NCBI GenBank assembly: GCA_010405405.1
Contig: MU004240.1
Coordinates: 1,436,814 to 1,500,813 of the forward strand
Direction of reading: 5' to 3'
DNA from: Microthyrium microscopicum
Lineage: Eukaryota; Ascomycota; Dothideomycetes; Microthyriales; Microthyriaceae
DNA length: 64,000 nucleotides
Numbering within the stretch: the stretch's first letter is position 1; every line of letters starts with the position of its first letter. A program made the translations under genes and the position numbers. The notes below the pieces were generated by a model. That model worked only from the letters and a program-made list of their open reading frames with translations, had not been told where the DNA came from and made no database searches. Shown here piece after piece: positions 1-14,000 of the stretch.

Positions 1-3000
1 AGAAGCAACGTCGAGATCATCAATAGTCAAACCCCATGTTGCGAGGGCTCCACGTAGAGGAGCAATGCGAGGATCACTCTTCCAGAAATTGTTTCCAAGA
101 GTGTAAAGAGCATCCTTTTCTTGTCGCTTAGCTTCCTCTCCAATGTGTGTAGCGCGCTCTTGCATGAAGGCCTCTTCGTCGAAAGCTTCACCTTCAGTCT
201 TCATAGCGGCAAGCTCTTCTTGAAGATATAACAGCTCTGACTCTTGCCATTGCTTGATCTGTTTGCGTCGGAGATCAAGTTGTCGCTTTCGGTACTTGAT
301 GTCAAGAAGAGGAGATGGGAATTTGCTTGCATCTTCACGGGCGGTGGTGAGAATACCTTGGCCTGGAGCAGGCACAGAGCGCCCAATTTTGTCAGTGGCA
401 GTGGCAGTGAAGCCAATGACACCATAAATTGGTACACCCATATCAAGAGCCAGCTGGGCATCCATGATGACTTGCATACCACAGCCTTGAGATTCCATGA
501 AACCACTACGAGTAGTGGTATTTGGACGTGACATCTCTGCTGGAGTTCGGCCATGAGCAATTTCGTCCTCAGCATTAGATGTGGCTTTCATGTTGGCAAA
601 CTCGTATGAGCCTTCCTCCTGGAAATCATCAAAGCCACCAACTAAGCAGATACGAGCCTTGCCTTCGACAATGGTGTCGTAACCAATGTCGACTGATTCA
701 ACAGACGTGGCGCAAGCACCAACTGGGGTCTTGATAGGTCCAGTGGAGGAGAGTAGAAGCATGTTGACCCAAGCACTCATGGTGTTGATGAAGGACTCTT
801 GCAGGATATCCTTCTGGAGGGGCTTGTCGAGGAAACGATCCTTGTACATACCACGGAGTGCACTTGTTCCACCGATACCAGAACCGATACAGTTACCGAC
901 CTGGGAGATGTGAACATATTGGTAGAACTCATAAGGATCCGTGATACCAGATGAGAGAAGAGTCTCAGCAGTGGAGACAAGGACAAACAAGGTAACGGGG
1001 TCGACTTGAGAAATGATATCTTCTGGGACACCGTAGCGGCGAGCGTCCCAACCTGTCGGAATCTGTCCAGCCACGAGGCGGTCAAAGCGGAGAGCCTTTG
1101 GAATGAGAAGGGTAGCGCCTCGCTTGATGCGAACGGTATACTCACCAGTCTCAAGCTCGAAGATCTCGGCCTTGTCACCATGCTCACGGCGGAACTCTTC
1201 AGCGTTCTCCTTGGAGGCCTCAAATGGATCCAGATCCTCCTCGATTTGAACTTCGTGAAGCATTTGCTTCTTCTTTGGGTCGTATCCGTTGAACAACTCG
1301 GGCTCAATGAGACGGATACCACTGTGCTCCAAGATTTGCTTCTCGTACTTGGGCTTGATGTCCTTGTCATCAACGGGTGTGCCAGTCTTGGCATCAACCC
1401 AACCGCAGTAAGCACGGCTTTTGATCATTCCATCAAAGTTCTTGATATAACCCATGACCCAGGCCATTTCGATGCAGCCCTCCAAGCTGAACTCGCCAAA
1501 GGCTTCCATTTCCCAACGGGTTCTTGAGTTACCCCATGGTCCGACTTCAGCGAAACCAGTGACAACAACAACCTTTTCAAGATCAACCATGCCCTTGAGA
1601 TTTTCATTGAGAGGCTTGACTTCCTTCTCCCAGTCTGGGACGTTGGGGAAGTCAAACTTAATGTTGGCACGGCGTTGAACAGTCACAGGCTTGTACATCT
1701 GCTCGTACCGTGGACCGTGGACGATGTTGTTCTCAATAGCGGTTTCCTTGACGACCGCCTTGCGAATCTCGCTGGTCTCGGTGTACTTCTTGCGAAGATC
1801 ACCCATGAGATCCTTGAGATTTGGAAGATATTGGAAACCTCCGTTGAGGTCAGCCCATACAGGCTCCATCTGGCACAAGTTGACAATAGGTCCGTCCATG
1901 AGACCAAGAATGTTGAATGCCATTTCTTGTTGCGAGAAAGTACGGACACCATGGGCTTCAATGCCTTCTGCAACAATGTTGTTTGCACTCATGAGACCGG
2001 TTCCTCGAGTCCAGCCAATGACAGCTCCACAGATGGTGAGGAAATTGCCCCAGTGCTCAGAATGCCATCGAGTGAAGAGGGTCTCGAGACCAATCTTGGA
2101 CTCGGGGTATAGACCATCGTTTCCGAATGTGCCGTGGTTAGGCGACAGTGGGAGAATGACTTGTGCAGGGCGAGTCTCAAAGCCACGCTCAACCTTCTGA
2201 GCCTTGACAGCACCCAGTAGGCGAATGACATTGGTCAACATGATACGATGGGCGAGCTCTGATTTAGAATCAATACCATCGATTTCACGACCATTTTCGG
2301 AGATGGCAGCGAAAGGTAGGATGTAATCAAGATCCCATCCAAGACCCTTCTTCTCGTCGTAGATGTAATCGACCAATGCCTCGACATCTTGCTTGCTGCC
2401 TTGATTGAAAGGTACAAGAATGAGTTGCGATCCCTTGGCACCGAAGCGAGTATACATAGATTGGTAATACTCGTTGACTTCTCGAGAAAAGCGGCTTGTG
2501 GTAACGATGACTCGAGCACCACCGCTAATAAGGCCCTTGAGGACGTCTGCGCCAATTGATCCTGCACCAGCACCAGTCATGAGAGCATTGCGGCCAGCAA
2601 AAGTGATGCCATCACGGGAAGCTTGCTCCAAGCAATCGAGGTAAACACCAGTGAGCTTTTTGCTGTACTCCCAGTTTTGGGTGTGCTTGCGCTTGAGATG
2701 CAAGAATGGAATGGTTTCTGTCTTTCCTTGACGGAGGGTAGGAGATCGACCATTGCGGGCAGCCTTCCGGCGACCAGGTCCGTGGTTGTTGCTCTCAGCG
2801 GGGATAATTTGGCCCTCATTCATGGACAGAGATCGAACGACGTTGGAATATAGTGCCTTGATCTGGAGTTGGGAGGATTTCGAAAGCTTGTGTTGCTGCT
2901 TGATGAGTTTATAGATGCGTTGAAGGTCATTTTGAACCTTGGTGCGGTTGTCGTACTCTGAGAGTTTTCCACCCTCAGCCATCTCGCTCACGTAGTGCTC

Positions 3001-4604
3001 GAGCTTTCTAATACTCGAGCGTGGCACTTCAGCGTAGTTCATATTTCCACGCTCATCAATCTTGAGCGAAGGCGCTGTGGGAATGGAAACATCCTTGTAA
3101 ACGGGACTTGCTGCCAACACTTCTTTGCAGTTGTCGATGAGCTGTTGACCAAGAGCTTTGGCAAGCTCGTATGTCTCTCCACGCTCGGTAGGGCAGTGAT
3201 CTATGTGATATTGCATAAAGTCCAGGAGGCGAGGATTTGATCGATTCATGATCGAGATACAGCGGCTGACAATCTCGCGGTCGACGGCCTTTAAGCGACC
3301 AAAGATAATATCAAAGTACATGGTAAGCGCATCTTGGCGAGCCCAATTCCATGCAGAGTCGTATGCACGAGCTTTAAGCGGGCTGAAAGATGGCTCCATG
3401 CCAGAAGCATAAATATCACCGTGCTCTATGTTCCACAGATCTAACTGGGCTTGTAAAGCAACGGTATGCTCTTGTGATGCCAGGTTTGCCTTGTCTCCAG
3501 CGCGAAGATCCATTTTGAGATATCTGGCAAATAGCTCAAGCTGTTGTTTGAAGAGAGCACGTTGATCCTTGGTCAAGGCGTCCAAAGCAGCTGGATCCAC
3601 CATCATTCCAGCACCAGCACCTCCAGCATCTGCACTAGCAGTTGGAGCAGCGAGGCTGATGCCAGCAGCAGCAGCATATTTATTGGAGACATCGTCGAGC
3701 CAAGCCTTTGCATCGGCTTCAGATCCTAGACGTGCAGCCGGCTCAGCGGTAAGTGCAAATAGAAGAACACCGTCCTGTCGTCCAGATTGAAGACCCCACC
3801 GTGTTTCCAGGTATTTGCGAACTGATGTGAGGTTGAATCCACCGGGCATCTTGGACGAAACCATTCTTGCAATCAACGATTGTGATTGTTTGCCGATTTG
3901 ACCGCTGAATGTGGATTGAATGGCAGCTCCTAATTCTTCTAGAGGAGTATCTTCAGGCTTTTCTGGCGTAGAGCCAAACTCCTTTCCAAGATCTCCGAGA
4001 ATTTCATTTTGAAGCGTCGATTTTCCTGAAATTGTTAGTTGGGGATTCATATGCAGTAGATGAAGAACTTACCTCCAACGAGATCTTTGATAGCTTTGCT
4101 GAGGGGAATTTCAGCAAACGGTTTCTTCAGCTTTTGAGCAACAAGAGCGCGAATGATTTCAGTGGCATTCACAGGAGCGTCGGCCACAGCAGCAGCTGGG
4201 CCGGCACCTGGAGCTGGTGCAGAAGTTGGTGGAGCAAGGGGAACTGCCGCGGTGGCGCCAGCACTTGGAGCCGAGCTTGGAGCGGATGCCTCTGCTTCTG
4301 GTTCCTCTTCTACCGGATCCACATCATAGTATATGTCTTTTGCGTCCTTGTTGTAGCAAAGAATTTGGCGTTGTAGAGAAAGTGCAGCATCGTGGGCTTC
4401 GTATTTGGTCGCTAATGTGCGCTTTGCCATGCCGGCCAGAGTATCGGCAGGGCCAATCTCTACGATCCGCTCGGTAGATTTCTCCCCAAGCACAACATCC
4501 TGGGTTTCGATCCATCTCACGGGTGAAGCGAACTGATAAGCTAGAAGCTCAACGAGCAAAGTGTGTGCGAGCTCTTGCTCGACTTCGGGTCGCATGTTTG
4601 GCAT
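1..4604 (-). CDS. FAS2: Fatty acid synthase subunit alpha, 3'-truncated by window edge
   Basis: This is the alpha subunit of the cytosolic fungal type I FAS, which carries the ACP, ketoreductase and ketosynthase activities for palmitate/stearate synthesis. Two exons are visible: 4604-4073 and 4025 to beyond base 1, with a 47-bp intron at 4026-4072. About 1,519 codons of an expected ~1,860-1,890 lie in the window. The N-terminus has the MPT-completing segment ([14 protein letters not shown]). An Ala/Pro linker follows, then the ACP, with the phosphopantetheine serine in VGGKS (Ser180 from the first ATG). The ketoreductase has a [10 protein letters not shown] loop near residue 665. The ketosynthase has its nucleophile in TPVGACATS (Cys1282, bases 712-714). 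The frame is open at base 1, in the segment [17 protein letters not shown], just before the catalytic His motif, so the rest of KS and the phosphopantetheinyl transferase domain are outside. A second ATG at 4595 (MRPEVEQ) aligns better with the yeast start, so either start is possible. It is divergent from FAS1. Confidence 0.97.
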
Positions 4605-7600
4605 TTTGGTAGTTTTAAGGGGTGTGACAAAGTGACGAAAGTGATGCCTTAGGATTGCTCAATGAAGACAAAAGATGCTCATACGAGGAGAAGAGGCTAT
4701 AGTAGGTCTGCGGGTGAGATCCGATAGCAGATGAGAAATTAAGAAAGGAAAAGGGTTGGGAGATAGGCAAACTGAGGAAGGTGCAAGGCGGATAGGTATT
4801 GGCAGTGGGAGAGAAAAGGAAGGCGAAGCCAATGGCGTGGGGAATGAGAAGGAAGTGACGATGGGCGACAAATGCCAAACTTCAGACCTCAGAATTGACC
4901 CTCAACCTCGAGTTCACGATGTAATAGAGAGTTGCACAGTTGGAGGAGGATGTGGAAACTGTAATAAGATGAGAGGAAACACAACTTTTGTTGTCTAGAA
5001 AAAAAAAGAGGTGCAACTGGATCTGGAAAGGGAACTGGAGACAATGGGCCGAGCTTGCAGAAAAAGGCTTGCAGCGTTCTGGGAAGCTTGCTAGTGGCTA
5101 CAGCGGTCAGATTTGGGGACGACAAGAACGCAGACTGTCCTGGTCAACGAGTCCTGCGAGTCTTTGGCAAAGTCAAAGGCCAATTAAAAATGAAAGTATT
5201 GTCGGTGAAGGGGCAACGAAGCCACTGTTGCCATCAAAGCCAAAGTGGGATTGCAAGCGAGTCTAACCATTCATCCACAGTGCACTCTGCACACCAGTTC
5301 CAGGCACCTCTCATCTCTCGCACCAATTGGCAATGCTTCAATTGAGCTTTTTGGATGGCATTTCCGACGGGCCCGACACCGCCAATTCCTTGCCGAAGAT
5401 CCATGGAACATTTTCGAGAATCGACCTCTTCTCAACTTCTCAATGATTCCGCAACAACCAGCCACTTCCCTGTCTGCTCCGTCAATCCATCAATTGGTCC
5501 GGGCTTAGACCAATTCTTACAGATTACTGATATCAACTCTACATCTCGGCTCATTTTAATCTTCTTACCGCTTTATTTAATGGCAGCCTAGATCTTCAGC
5601 TTCCAAATGCACAAATCTGTCCTTTACAATCAGTTATCGTTACCTAAAAACCAAGATATTCTTTGCTGCACTGCAAAAAACAACCTTTCTTAGCTTGCCA
5701 CTTTGTTTGCGACCCTTCACCACCCGGAAGTAAGTTACAGCTCTAAGCTCTCAGGGTTCAGAATTCCATCCGACCTTCTCCGTTGTCCTGATAGAGATAC
5801 CTTACAAGTTCAATGCAAACCTGATCCTGAACCACATCAATGATCCCCTTCCAGTATCTGATAAACCCACTCTTAACATCTAAAACCCTTCAAAGATTTC
5901 TCTTCTCGGCGAGCTTCGGGATGATATTGCTTGCATCCAAGGAACTCCAAGCATCTTCAAGCAATATGTATGCACGTAATTCCTGCTGCATGGTTAGGAA
6001 AGGGTCAAACAAGCCCGAATCGAAAACAATTTGTCGTATCGATTGCGTGTTGTAGTTGAAAGATTTCTCTACACTCGGGACCGATAACACGCGATTCTCC
6101 GCTATAATGATTGAACTGACGTCTGAGGTCTCCCAACCTGGAGCTTGAAGCTTTTAGCCAACCGTTCGCGTTGAAAGGCCATGTGGAAGAGAGACCGGGG
6201 TATCTCTCGATTGTGGACGCGGGCGCAGAGTTTAGCCACGTAGGATCAGTGTTGGCACTCGAGTAAGTACTAAAACTAGTCTAGTCTAGTATACTAGTAC
6301 TCAAGTACTAGTAGTCTAGTATTTTAAAAGCTCTAACTAGTCTAGTACGAGTACTAGTATTCATATTTTTTAAGACTAGTCTAGTAGAGTAAGTACTTAG
6401 TACTTTAAGACTAGTACTAATCTAGTACTAATACTGCTAAGCTTTATTCTTTTACTAATAAAATACTAAAGAATACTAGTACTAGACTAGTACTAGAGTA
6501 CTAGTAGTCTAGTATTTTAAATAATCTAACTAGTCTAGTACTAGTACTAGTACTAGAAATTTCGTTGACTAGTCTAGTAGAGTACTCATTTTTAAAACGC
6601 CATACTAGCCGTACTAGTACTAGTACTCGACTAGACTAACTCGAGTTCCAACACTGCACGGTAGGATGAAGCAGCGAACCACGGTTGGAATCGATAAGGC
6701 TGATAAGCCCACACCTTCAGCCTCGCATTGGATGCAAATTGTTACATCTCCACTTTATGAATTTAAATGTTCATCAAAACCTGCTGGATGGGTGGATATT
6801 TCATGCGGAATCATTCTCTTCACTGATAAGGCTGTGATAGTCTCAAAACAGCTATGAGGACCTGTCGTATCAGTATAGGCATTGTATGATCAAGGTCAGG
6901 GATGCAGCTAGAGGCCTGGAGCTTGTTGGATAGCCCATTCTGACAGCTAGTTTAGATCGGTGATTTACACTACTATTAAATTGATGCGAACAAGCCAGGG
7001 ATGCGATTGCAAGAATTTGGATTGGCTAGTCGGGTAAGGAACATCAATTGAAAGGTGTCATTAAATAGATATATTAAATTACAGCTTAGAGATACAATGT
7101 ACAAATTAGTCCGCAGGCACAGATAGAGCATCGGGATATACGAGGATGAGGGGAAAGTCATGCTGGGTAATGGATAGAGTGAGTATCAGAGCAGATATAG
7201 TGTAAAGTTTGTGGAAGCTGAAGAAACAGTGTGCAAGACTTGGTTGAAACTGTGGATGGATTGAAGGATGACGAATATAAATAGGAAGTCGATGTGGAGA
7301 TAATAGGCATCAAGATATCGCCGCCATCACAATTGGTGTGTTTGAGCCACTTCTCGGGAACACTTTGGATCAAGATGTCAAGTTTGGAGTTTTGGAGCTC
7401 TCTCTACTCGAGGGTAAACCTCCCTTGTTGAGAACTTGAGAGAGGGGAGCTACGGAGCGTTGGACAGGGGGAGCTGCAATCTGCAAGAACCCTGGTCTTA
7501 GCAACATTCAATCGGCAGGCACCGGTTTGCGTGCCGTGCAGTCCCTGCTTCCCTGTCAGGGTTGCCACCGTGCATCGTGCCTTCCGCGACTACAGGACGC

Positions 7601-8040
7601 CTAGGTCGTTCCTGCCTCAAAGAGCACGCCTACAATGCCATCTTGTATCGTAGCTTCCCTAAGTTCCCTTTCTACTCGGCAACCATCCCTGGCGCTTTCT
7701 AGAAAAAAAGTTACCACACTGCCCATTGTCTCGACAATCTCCATCCTCCTCCCTCTCATATCACCGTACACTCTTCATTCATTCTCCAGAGTGCAAAGTG
7801 CAATCTTGATACTATTTGCTCTTATTCTACAATCTCCCTATTCTCCCGTTCCGACATCCTCATCCCTCTTGATTGAGAACAGCAAACAAACTCCTTGCTG
7901 TTCTGCTTCTGTACTTCAGACACGGAAGCCTTGCGCTTCTCCTATTCACCACGATCAATTGACGAGCTCTTGATTGAGCTGCATTGATCTTTTCTTCAAA
8001 CTCGACTCACCTATCTCAATCTCAACTTCCAACCACAATC
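4605..8040. promoter_or_regulatory. Divergent FAS2-FAS1 intergenic region
   Basis: These 3.4 kb separate the FAS2 and FAS1 start codons and must hold both promoters and 5' leaders. The last ~300 bases before FAS1 (about 7735-8040) are rich in C and T, as is common in fungal leaders. I saw only short unconvincing ORFs and no recognisable protein. The only structured feature is the inverted-repeat element at 6247-6656. I looked for the FarA/FarB-type CCTCGG motif and found it only inside the FAS1 coding sequence (about 8078), not in the spacer. Confidence 0.6.
6247..6656. mobile_element. 410-bp MITE-like element made of CTAG/ACTAGT motifs
   Basis: The ends form a terminal inverted repeat: CAGTGTTGGCACTCGAGT at 6247 and the complement of CAGTGTTGGAACTCGAGT ending at 6656, with one mismatch in 18. 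The flanks look like an imperfect target-site duplication: CACGTAGGAT (6237-6246) on the left and CACGGTAGGAT (6657-6667) on the right, differing by one base. The interior has no coding potential and consists almost entirely of TAGTACTAG/CTAGT words. An 88-bp unit at about 6305-6392 recurs at about 6498-6585. The CAGTG terminus resembles hAT elements, while the 10-11-bp duplication would fit Mutator-like elements better. The superfamily is therefore open. Confidence 0.75.
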
Positions 8041-11000
8041 ATGTACGGAGGTTCTGGCGCTCAAACCGGCATTAATACTCCTCGGACTGCTGCGTCCTTC
8101 CGCCCTCTCATTCTCTCTCATGGCTCTCTCGAACACACCTTTCATATCACTTCTGACCTTCACTTCACTGCCGTTCGCCTAAAGGATGACTTTGTCGCCA
8201 CTCTTCCTGAGCCAACAGACGAGCTTGCTCTAGACGACGAGCCTTCTTCGACCGCTGAATTGGTTGCCCGCTACCTCGGCTTCATTGCCAATGAAGTCAA
8301 GGAAGCTGCAGAAGACATTCCCACTCTCACACATCTGCTCGTTGTTCTTGTTACCGAGTTTGAACGAGTGTTTTTGCAAGGCAATGATATTCATGCTGTC
8401 TCTGCCTCTTTACCAGGCATTCCCTCCAAAAAGCTCATCACCGTTGAATCCTACTACAATGCGCGCAAGTCCGCCAATAGGCCATTGAAAACTTACGAGT
8501 CTGCTCTTTTCAGAGAGGCCAAGGACGGAAATGCTGGTCTATATGCTATTTTCGGCGGACAGGGCAACATTGAAGAGTACTTCGAGGAGCTTCGCGAAAT
8601 TTATACCACATATTCGATCTTCGTCGAAGACTTTATCCGAGAATCTGCAGCACACTTGCTATCCCTGTCTCTAAATGAACAAGCAAAAAAGTCCTATTCC
8701 AAGGGCTTGGATGTCGTTCGATGGCTTCATAACAAAGATGCTCAGCCAGATGTAGACTACTTGGTGTCGGCTCCCGTCAGTCTCCCACTCATCGGCTTAA
8801 CTCAACTCGCACATTACATGGTGACATGCAAAACTTTGGGTGTCGATCCAGGCTACGTTCGGTCCCTCTTGAAGGGTACAACTGGCCACTCTCAGGGTGT
8901 TGTGACCGCTGCAGCCATTGCAACAGCTCACGATTGGCCATCTTTCACCAAAGCTGCTAAGGATGCTATTACAATTCTATTCTGGATTGGCTGCCGCAGT
9001 CAACAGGTCTACCCCAGAACCTCAATCCAACCAAATGTCATACAAGATTCCATCGAGAACGGAGAAGGTGATCCTACTCCTATGCTTTCAATTCGGGATC
9101 TTACTCTTTCTACTGTCCAAACATACATTGATCAAACCAATGAACATTTGGCAGACGACAAGCAAATTGCCATCTCCTTGGTCAACAGTGCCAGAAATGT
9201 TGTGGTTACTGGCCCCATGCTCTCACTTTACGGCTTAAACCTGACTCTTCGCAAAGTCAAGGCTCCCACTGGCCTCGATCAAGGCAGAGTTCCACATTCG
9301 CAGCGCAAAATCCGGTTTACGAATCGATTCCTGCCCATTACAGCTCCCTTCCACAGTCCATATCTTGCTGAAACCGCACGACTACTAGAGGAAGATCTCA
9401 AGGATATTACAATTCCAGCCAAGTCTCTTGGTATTGCAATGTATCATACCGACACTGGCAAAGATATTCGAGACGATGGTGCTTCCAACATTGTCCCAAC
9501 TTTGGTTCAAATGATCACTCGCGACCCCGTCAACTGGGAGAAAGCCACTGTTTTCCCTAATGCCACTCACATTATTGACTTTGGTCCTGGTGGAATCTCT
9601 GGTCTTGGTGTTCTAACCAACCGCAACAAAGATGGCTCTGGTGTTCGTGTTATTCTTGCTGGTTCCATTGACGGTACCAACGCTGAGGTTGGATACAAGC
9701 CTGAGCTCTTTGACCGTGATCAGGAGACTGCTGTGAAGTATGCTGCCGATTGGGTGAAAGAACATGGCCCAAAACTCGTCAAAACTTCCTCAGGCCGGAC
9801 GTACGTCGACACCAAATTCAGCAGACTGCTTGGTCTCCCACCTATCATGGTCGCTGGCATGACCCCCTGCACAGTAGCACCAGAATTCATTGCCGATACC
9901 ATGAATGCGGGCTACGAAATTGAGCTTGCTGGTGGTGGATACTTTATTCGACCTATGATGACAGATGCCATCAAGAAAGTTGAAGCCCACATTCCCCCGG
10001 GCCGTGGTATTTCAATCAACTTGATTTACGTCAACCCTCGAGCTATGTCGTGGCAAGTTCCCATGATCGGCGATCTACGAGCTGAAGGCATCCCAATTGT
10101 CAATATGACGATCGGTGCTGGTGTGCCATCACTCGAGGTTGCCAACGAGTACATCGAGACGCTTGGGTTGAAGCGTATGGCTTTCAAGCCCGGTTCACTA
10201 GATGCCATACAGGCAGTTGTCAACATCGCCAGAGCGAACCCAACGTTCCCTGTTGTACTTCAGTGGACTGGTGGTCGCGGTGGTGGTCATCATTCTTTCG
10301 AGGATTTCCATCAACCTATTCTCACCATGTATAGCCGCATACGAAAATGCCCCAACTTGGTTCTGGTTGCAGGGTCTGGTTTTGGTGGCGCTGAAGACAC
10401 TTATCCATATCTTACTGGAGCGTGGTCAGCCAAATATGGTTACCCTCCTATGCCATTCGATGGTTGTTTGTTCGGCAGTCGTATGATGGTCGCAAAAGAG
10501 GCCTGGACTTCTCCAGCTGCCAAACAAGCTATTGTCGACGCCCCAGGTGTGGAGGATGTTGAGTGGGAGCGAACATACACAGAACCTACTGGCGGAGTCC
10601 TCACTGTTCTCTCTGAAATGGGAGAACCAATCCACAAGCTTGCAACTCGCGGTGTCAGATTTTGGGCCGAGATGGACCAGAAGATCTTCAAGCTAGACAA
10701 AGCCAAGCGTGTTCCAGAACTAAAGAAGAACCGGGATTACATCATCAAGCATCTCAATGAGGACTTCCAGAAACCGTGGTTCGGAAAGAATAGCTCTGGA
10801 CCTTGTGATCTCGAAGAGATGACTTATGGCGAGATCGTTCGTCGCTGTGTCGAGTTGATGTACATCAAGCACCAGTCCCGCTGGGTCGATGTCAGCTTGC
10901 GAGCATTCACCGTCACCATTTTCCGCAGAGTCGAAGAGCGCTTTGCAACCTCTTCAGGAGCCAAGTCGGTTGTTCAAAACCCCAACGACTTGAACGATCC

Positions 11001-14000
11001 TTTCCCAATTATCGACAAGCTCCTCGCAGCCTATCCAGAAGCTGAAAAGCAACTGATCAGTGCCCAAGACGTACAGTTCTTCCTTCAATGCTGTATGAAC
11101 CCTCTCCAGAAGCCGGTTACCTTTGTTCCTTGTTTCGATGACAACTTCGACTTTTACTTCAAGAAGGACTCTCTTTGGCAATCTGAAGATGTTGAAGCAG
11201 TTATGGATCAAGATGTACAACGTGTTTGCATTCTCCAAGGTCCAATGGCCGCCAAGTACTCTACCAAAGTGGACGAGCCAATCAAGGATATTCTAGACGG
11301 TATCCACGAAGGTCATATCAAGATGCTGTTAAAGGATCTCTACAACAACGATGAAAGCAAGATCCCAGTTACAGACTACTTCGGTGGCAAACTAGTAGAG
11401 GCATCTGATGAGAGACACAGTTTGGATGGGCTTACTGTCAAGGAGGAGGCAGACAAGCTCACTTTCAAGCTCTCGGCTGCCCCCAATGCCACCCTTCCTC
11501 AACTTGACAACTGGCTAGAGCTGCTTGCTGGCAAAACCTTCTCTTGGCGCCACGCTTTCTTCCAGTCCGATGTCCTTGTTCAAGACGTCAAGTATCACAG
11601 TAATCCTATGGAGCGAGTATTCAGCCCAGCTCCCGGTATGCGTGTTGAGATTGCCAACCCAAACACACCAGCCAAGACGACCATCAAAGTCTTCGAACTT
11701 TCTCGCGCTTCAGGGAAACATGAGCAAACAGTCGAAGTGTCTATCTCAGGCAATCGCATCTCGTGCAACCTCATCGAGTATCGAACGGCATCTGGAAAGC
11801 CAGCGAGCCTCCCATTCCTGTTCGACTACCACTCAGACCGTGGATATGCTCCAATTCATGAAGTCATGAGCGACCGCAATGACAGAATCAAGGAATTCTA
11901 CTATCGTGTCTGGTTCGGTGACAACGAGAAGGTTCCCTTTGATGCCCTTCTTGATGAGAAATTCGACGGAGGTCGAGCCACTGTTACCAGCGAAGCCATC
12001 AATGATTTTGTTCATGCCGTTGGCAACAACGGTGAAGCCTTCGTTGACCGTCCAGGCAAAGAAGTCTTTGCACCAATGGATTTCGCCATTGTGGTTGGCT
12101 GGAAGGCCATCACCAAACCAATCTTCCCACGCAAGATTGATGGCGATCTTCTCAAGCTTGTGCATCTTTCCAATGGTTTCCGCATGTTGCCCGGTGCCTC
12201 TCCCTTGAAGAAAGGAGATGTCCTCGATACTACTGCTCAGGTTAACGCCGTCATCAATCAAGAATCCGGCAAGATGGTGGAAGTTTGCGGCACAATCACA
12301 CGAAATGGCGAGCCCATTATGGAAGTCGTGAGCCAATTCCTTTACCGGGGTGACTACACCGATTTCGAGAATACCTTCCAGCGCAAGTCTGAGACTCCTA
12401 TGCAGTTGACCTTGTCTTCCGCTAAGGACATTGCCATTCTTCAATCCAAAGAGTGGTTCCAAATTGGCGACAACGAGATGGATCTGCTCAATCAAACTTT
12501 GACGTTCCGACTACACAGCTTGGTCAAGTTCAAGAACCGGACTGTTTTTAGTGAGGTGCACACTTACGGTGAAGTCCTTCTTGAGCTTCCATCAAAAGAA
12601 ATCGTTCAGATCGCTTCTGTCGATTACCAAGCCGGTGACTCTCATGGCAACCCAGTCCTTGACTATCTTTCCCGCAACGGCCAGCCCACTGATCAACCAG
12701 TGCACTTTGAGAATGCCATTCCTCTGCACGGAAAGAAACCACTGGCTCTCAAGGCTCCTGCATCAAATGACACTTATGCACAAGTGTCAGGCGATTTCAA
12801 CCCTATCCACGTTTCTCGTGTGTTTGCCAAGCATGCTGGCTTACCAGGTACTATTACGCATGGCATGTATACCAGTGCTGCCGTCCGCAGTTTGGTAGAA
12901 ACTTGGGCTGCAGAGAACCACGTTGGCCGAGTTCGTAGCTATCATGCCTCGCTTGTCGGTATGGTTCTTCCTGATGATGAACTTGACATCAAACTCTCGC
13001 ATACCGGCATGGTGTCTGGTCGCAAGATCATCAAGGTGGAAGTGAGCAACAAGGAAACCGAGGAGAAGGTTCTCCTTGGCGAGGCAGAGGTTGAACAGCC
13101 CTCGACTGCTTATGTCTTTACTGGTCAAGGTTCTCAAGAACAAGGCATGGGTATGGAACTCTACGATACCAGCAAGGTCGCGAAGGAGGTCTGGGATCGC
13201 GCTGATAAGCATTTCATGGACAACTATGGTAAGAATCTTCTTTGCTATTTTGCACAATCATTCTAACAATATGCAGGATTTTCAATCGTCAATATTGTCA
13301 AGAACAATCCAAAGGAGCTCACCATTCATTTTGGTGGTCCACGTGGTAAAGCCATTCGTCAAAACTACATGGCCATGACCTTCGAGACTGTTGGGGCTGA
13401 TGGTCAACTGAAGTCTGAGAAGATTTTCAAGGAGGTTGACGAAAAGACAACTTCTTACACATACCGGTCACCAAATGGCTTGCTTTCTTCGACTCAATTC
13501 ACTCAGCCAGCCTTGACGCTCATGGAGAAGGCTTCGTTCGAAGACATGCGATCCAAGGGCCTTGTTCAAGACGACAGCAGCTTTGCTGGCCACTCTTTGG
13601 GCGAGTACTCCGCCCTTGCATCTCTCGCAGAGGTCATGCCCATCGAGTCCCTGGTTTCCGTCGTCTTCTACCGTGGTCTAACCATGCAAGTCGCCGTCGA
13701 ACGTGACGAACAAGGTCGCTCCAACTACGCCATGTGCGCCGTTAACCCCTCACGTATCAGCAAGACCTTCAACGAGCAGGCCCTGCAATACGTCGTGGAG
13801 AATATTGCCGCCGAGACCACCTGGCTCCTCGAAATCGTCAATCTCAATGTTGCCAACATGCAGTATGTCTGTGCCGGTGACCTCCGGGCCCTCGACTGCC
13901 TCACCAACGTTCTCAACTTCCTCAAGCAACAAAAGATTGACATTGAGCACTTGATGGGCACTATGAGCATTGAGGATGTCAAGGAGCACTTGCGCAGCAT

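Noticed and set aside
777-1415. 212-codon minus-strand ORF and others of similar size in 200-2850
   Set aside because: They lie in other frames over the FAS2 coding sequence, have Ser/Arg-rich composition typical of shadow frames, and start from codons with no support.
6260-6650. Interpretation of the CTAG tract as a simple microsatellite or CRISPR-like array
   Set aside because: The repeats have no regular period or spacers, and the unit has defined inverted ends and a flanking duplication, which fit an inserted element better.
11833-12495. 220-codon minus-strand ORF
   Set aside because: It is entirely opposite the FAS1 coding sequence, which has continuous family similarity there.
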